NCBI GenBank assembly: GCA_030669445.1
Contig: DAOVDP010000048.1
Location: 1-7,698 of the forward strand
Source: Candidatus Latescibacterota bacterium
GTDB lineage: Bacteria > Latescibacterota > MVCY01
Direction: 5' to 3'
DNA length: 7,698 nt
The position numbers and the translations under genes are program-made. The first letter of the stretch is position 1, and each line of letters opens with the position of its first letter. Positions 7,548 to 7,698 of this stretch are shown here, piece by piece. The notes beneath the pieces are model-generated. The model searched no databases, was not told the DNA's origin, and was given only the letters and a program-made list of their open reading frames with translations.

Positions 7548-7698
7548 CTACTGAGGGATCACATCTTCCCACCGGACAATCGCCCAGTAGCCCTCTGAGT
7601 CCTCCCGCAGTTTGTATTTCATAGGCTCATTGATGTAAACGCCGTGCTGTTTGCTTTCCTCCAAATAGAGATAGATATTCACGGTGCCTTCGTAGATC
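7548..7698 (-). CDS. Unrecognised protein, C-terminal 49 residues only
   Basis: On the minus strand the frame is open from the window edge (first full codon at 7697) to TAG at 7550-7548. It gives 49 residues beginning IYEGTVNIYLYLEESKQHGV and ending YWAIVRWEDVIPQ. Alternating hydrophobic residues (TVNIYLYL, YINEPMKYKL, YWAIVRWEDV) suggest an all-beta or alpha+beta domain end. A Gly-x-Trp-x-Ile ending like this is seen in some NTF2-like proteins, but that is a guess. The reading as a real gene rests on ordinary codon use and protein-like composition. It converges on gyrB and is separated from it by the repeat block. No function is assigned. Confidence 0.6.
   Translation of the reverse strand, partial: IYEGTVNIYLYLEESKQHGVYINEPMKYKLREDSEGYWAIVRWEDVIPQ

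Overview
This window is a bacterial chromosome-origin neighbourhood. On the minus strand at the left lie rpmH (ribosomal protein L34), yidD and yidC, the last running off the left edge. On the plus strand follow dnaA, a long origin-like intergenic region, dnaN, a short dciA (DUF721) gene and gyrB. The right end holds a gyrB-distal block of inverted repeats and the 3' end of an unrecognised minus-strand gene. Every gene except the last is core replication or translation/membrane-insertion machinery, so this is a conserved region and not a defence island or mobile element.

The YidC has a large domain between TM1 and the insertase core, which is typical of diderm (Gram-negative-type) bacteria. 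GyrB is the short form, without the long insert of enterobacterial GyrB. Base composition is moderate and codon use looks even across the genes. The gene set is rpmH-yidD-yidC | dnaA-dnaN-dciA-gyrB, with rnpA missing between rpmH and yidD and recF missing between dnaN and gyrB. Together with the short dispersed repeats, this fits an uncultivated diderm lineage better than a standard model phylum. I cannot name the phylum from the sequence alone.

Layout: 1-1375 yidC (partial, -); 1368-1601 yidD (-); 1603-1737 rpmH (-); 1738-2030 a divergent promoter region with a near-consensus rpmH promoter and a palindrome around the probable dnaA -10; 2031-3395 dnaA (+); 3396-3815 the probable oriC; 3816-4928 dnaN (+); 4946-5242 dciA (+), which appears to start at ATT; 5243-5332 a leader with an 18-bp imperfect hairpin; 5333-7240 gyrB (+); 7241-7547 repeat-rich spacer; 7548-7698 partial unknown gene (-).

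The genes fit one theme. DnaA opens the origin, DciA helps deliver the replicative helicase, the DnaN clamp tethers the polymerase, and GyrB removes the positive supercoils ahead of the forks. By hand count, plus-strand GC skew changes sign between dnaA (C>G) and dnaN (G>C). This places the replication start in the dnaA-dnaN gap, where there are also DnaA-box-like sites, an AT-rich stretch, a cluster of TCTGT/ACAGA motifs and a nested inverted-repeat structure. The points most worth checking are the AUU start of dciA, the missing rnpA, and the cloverleaf-like fold and repeated motif inside the origin.
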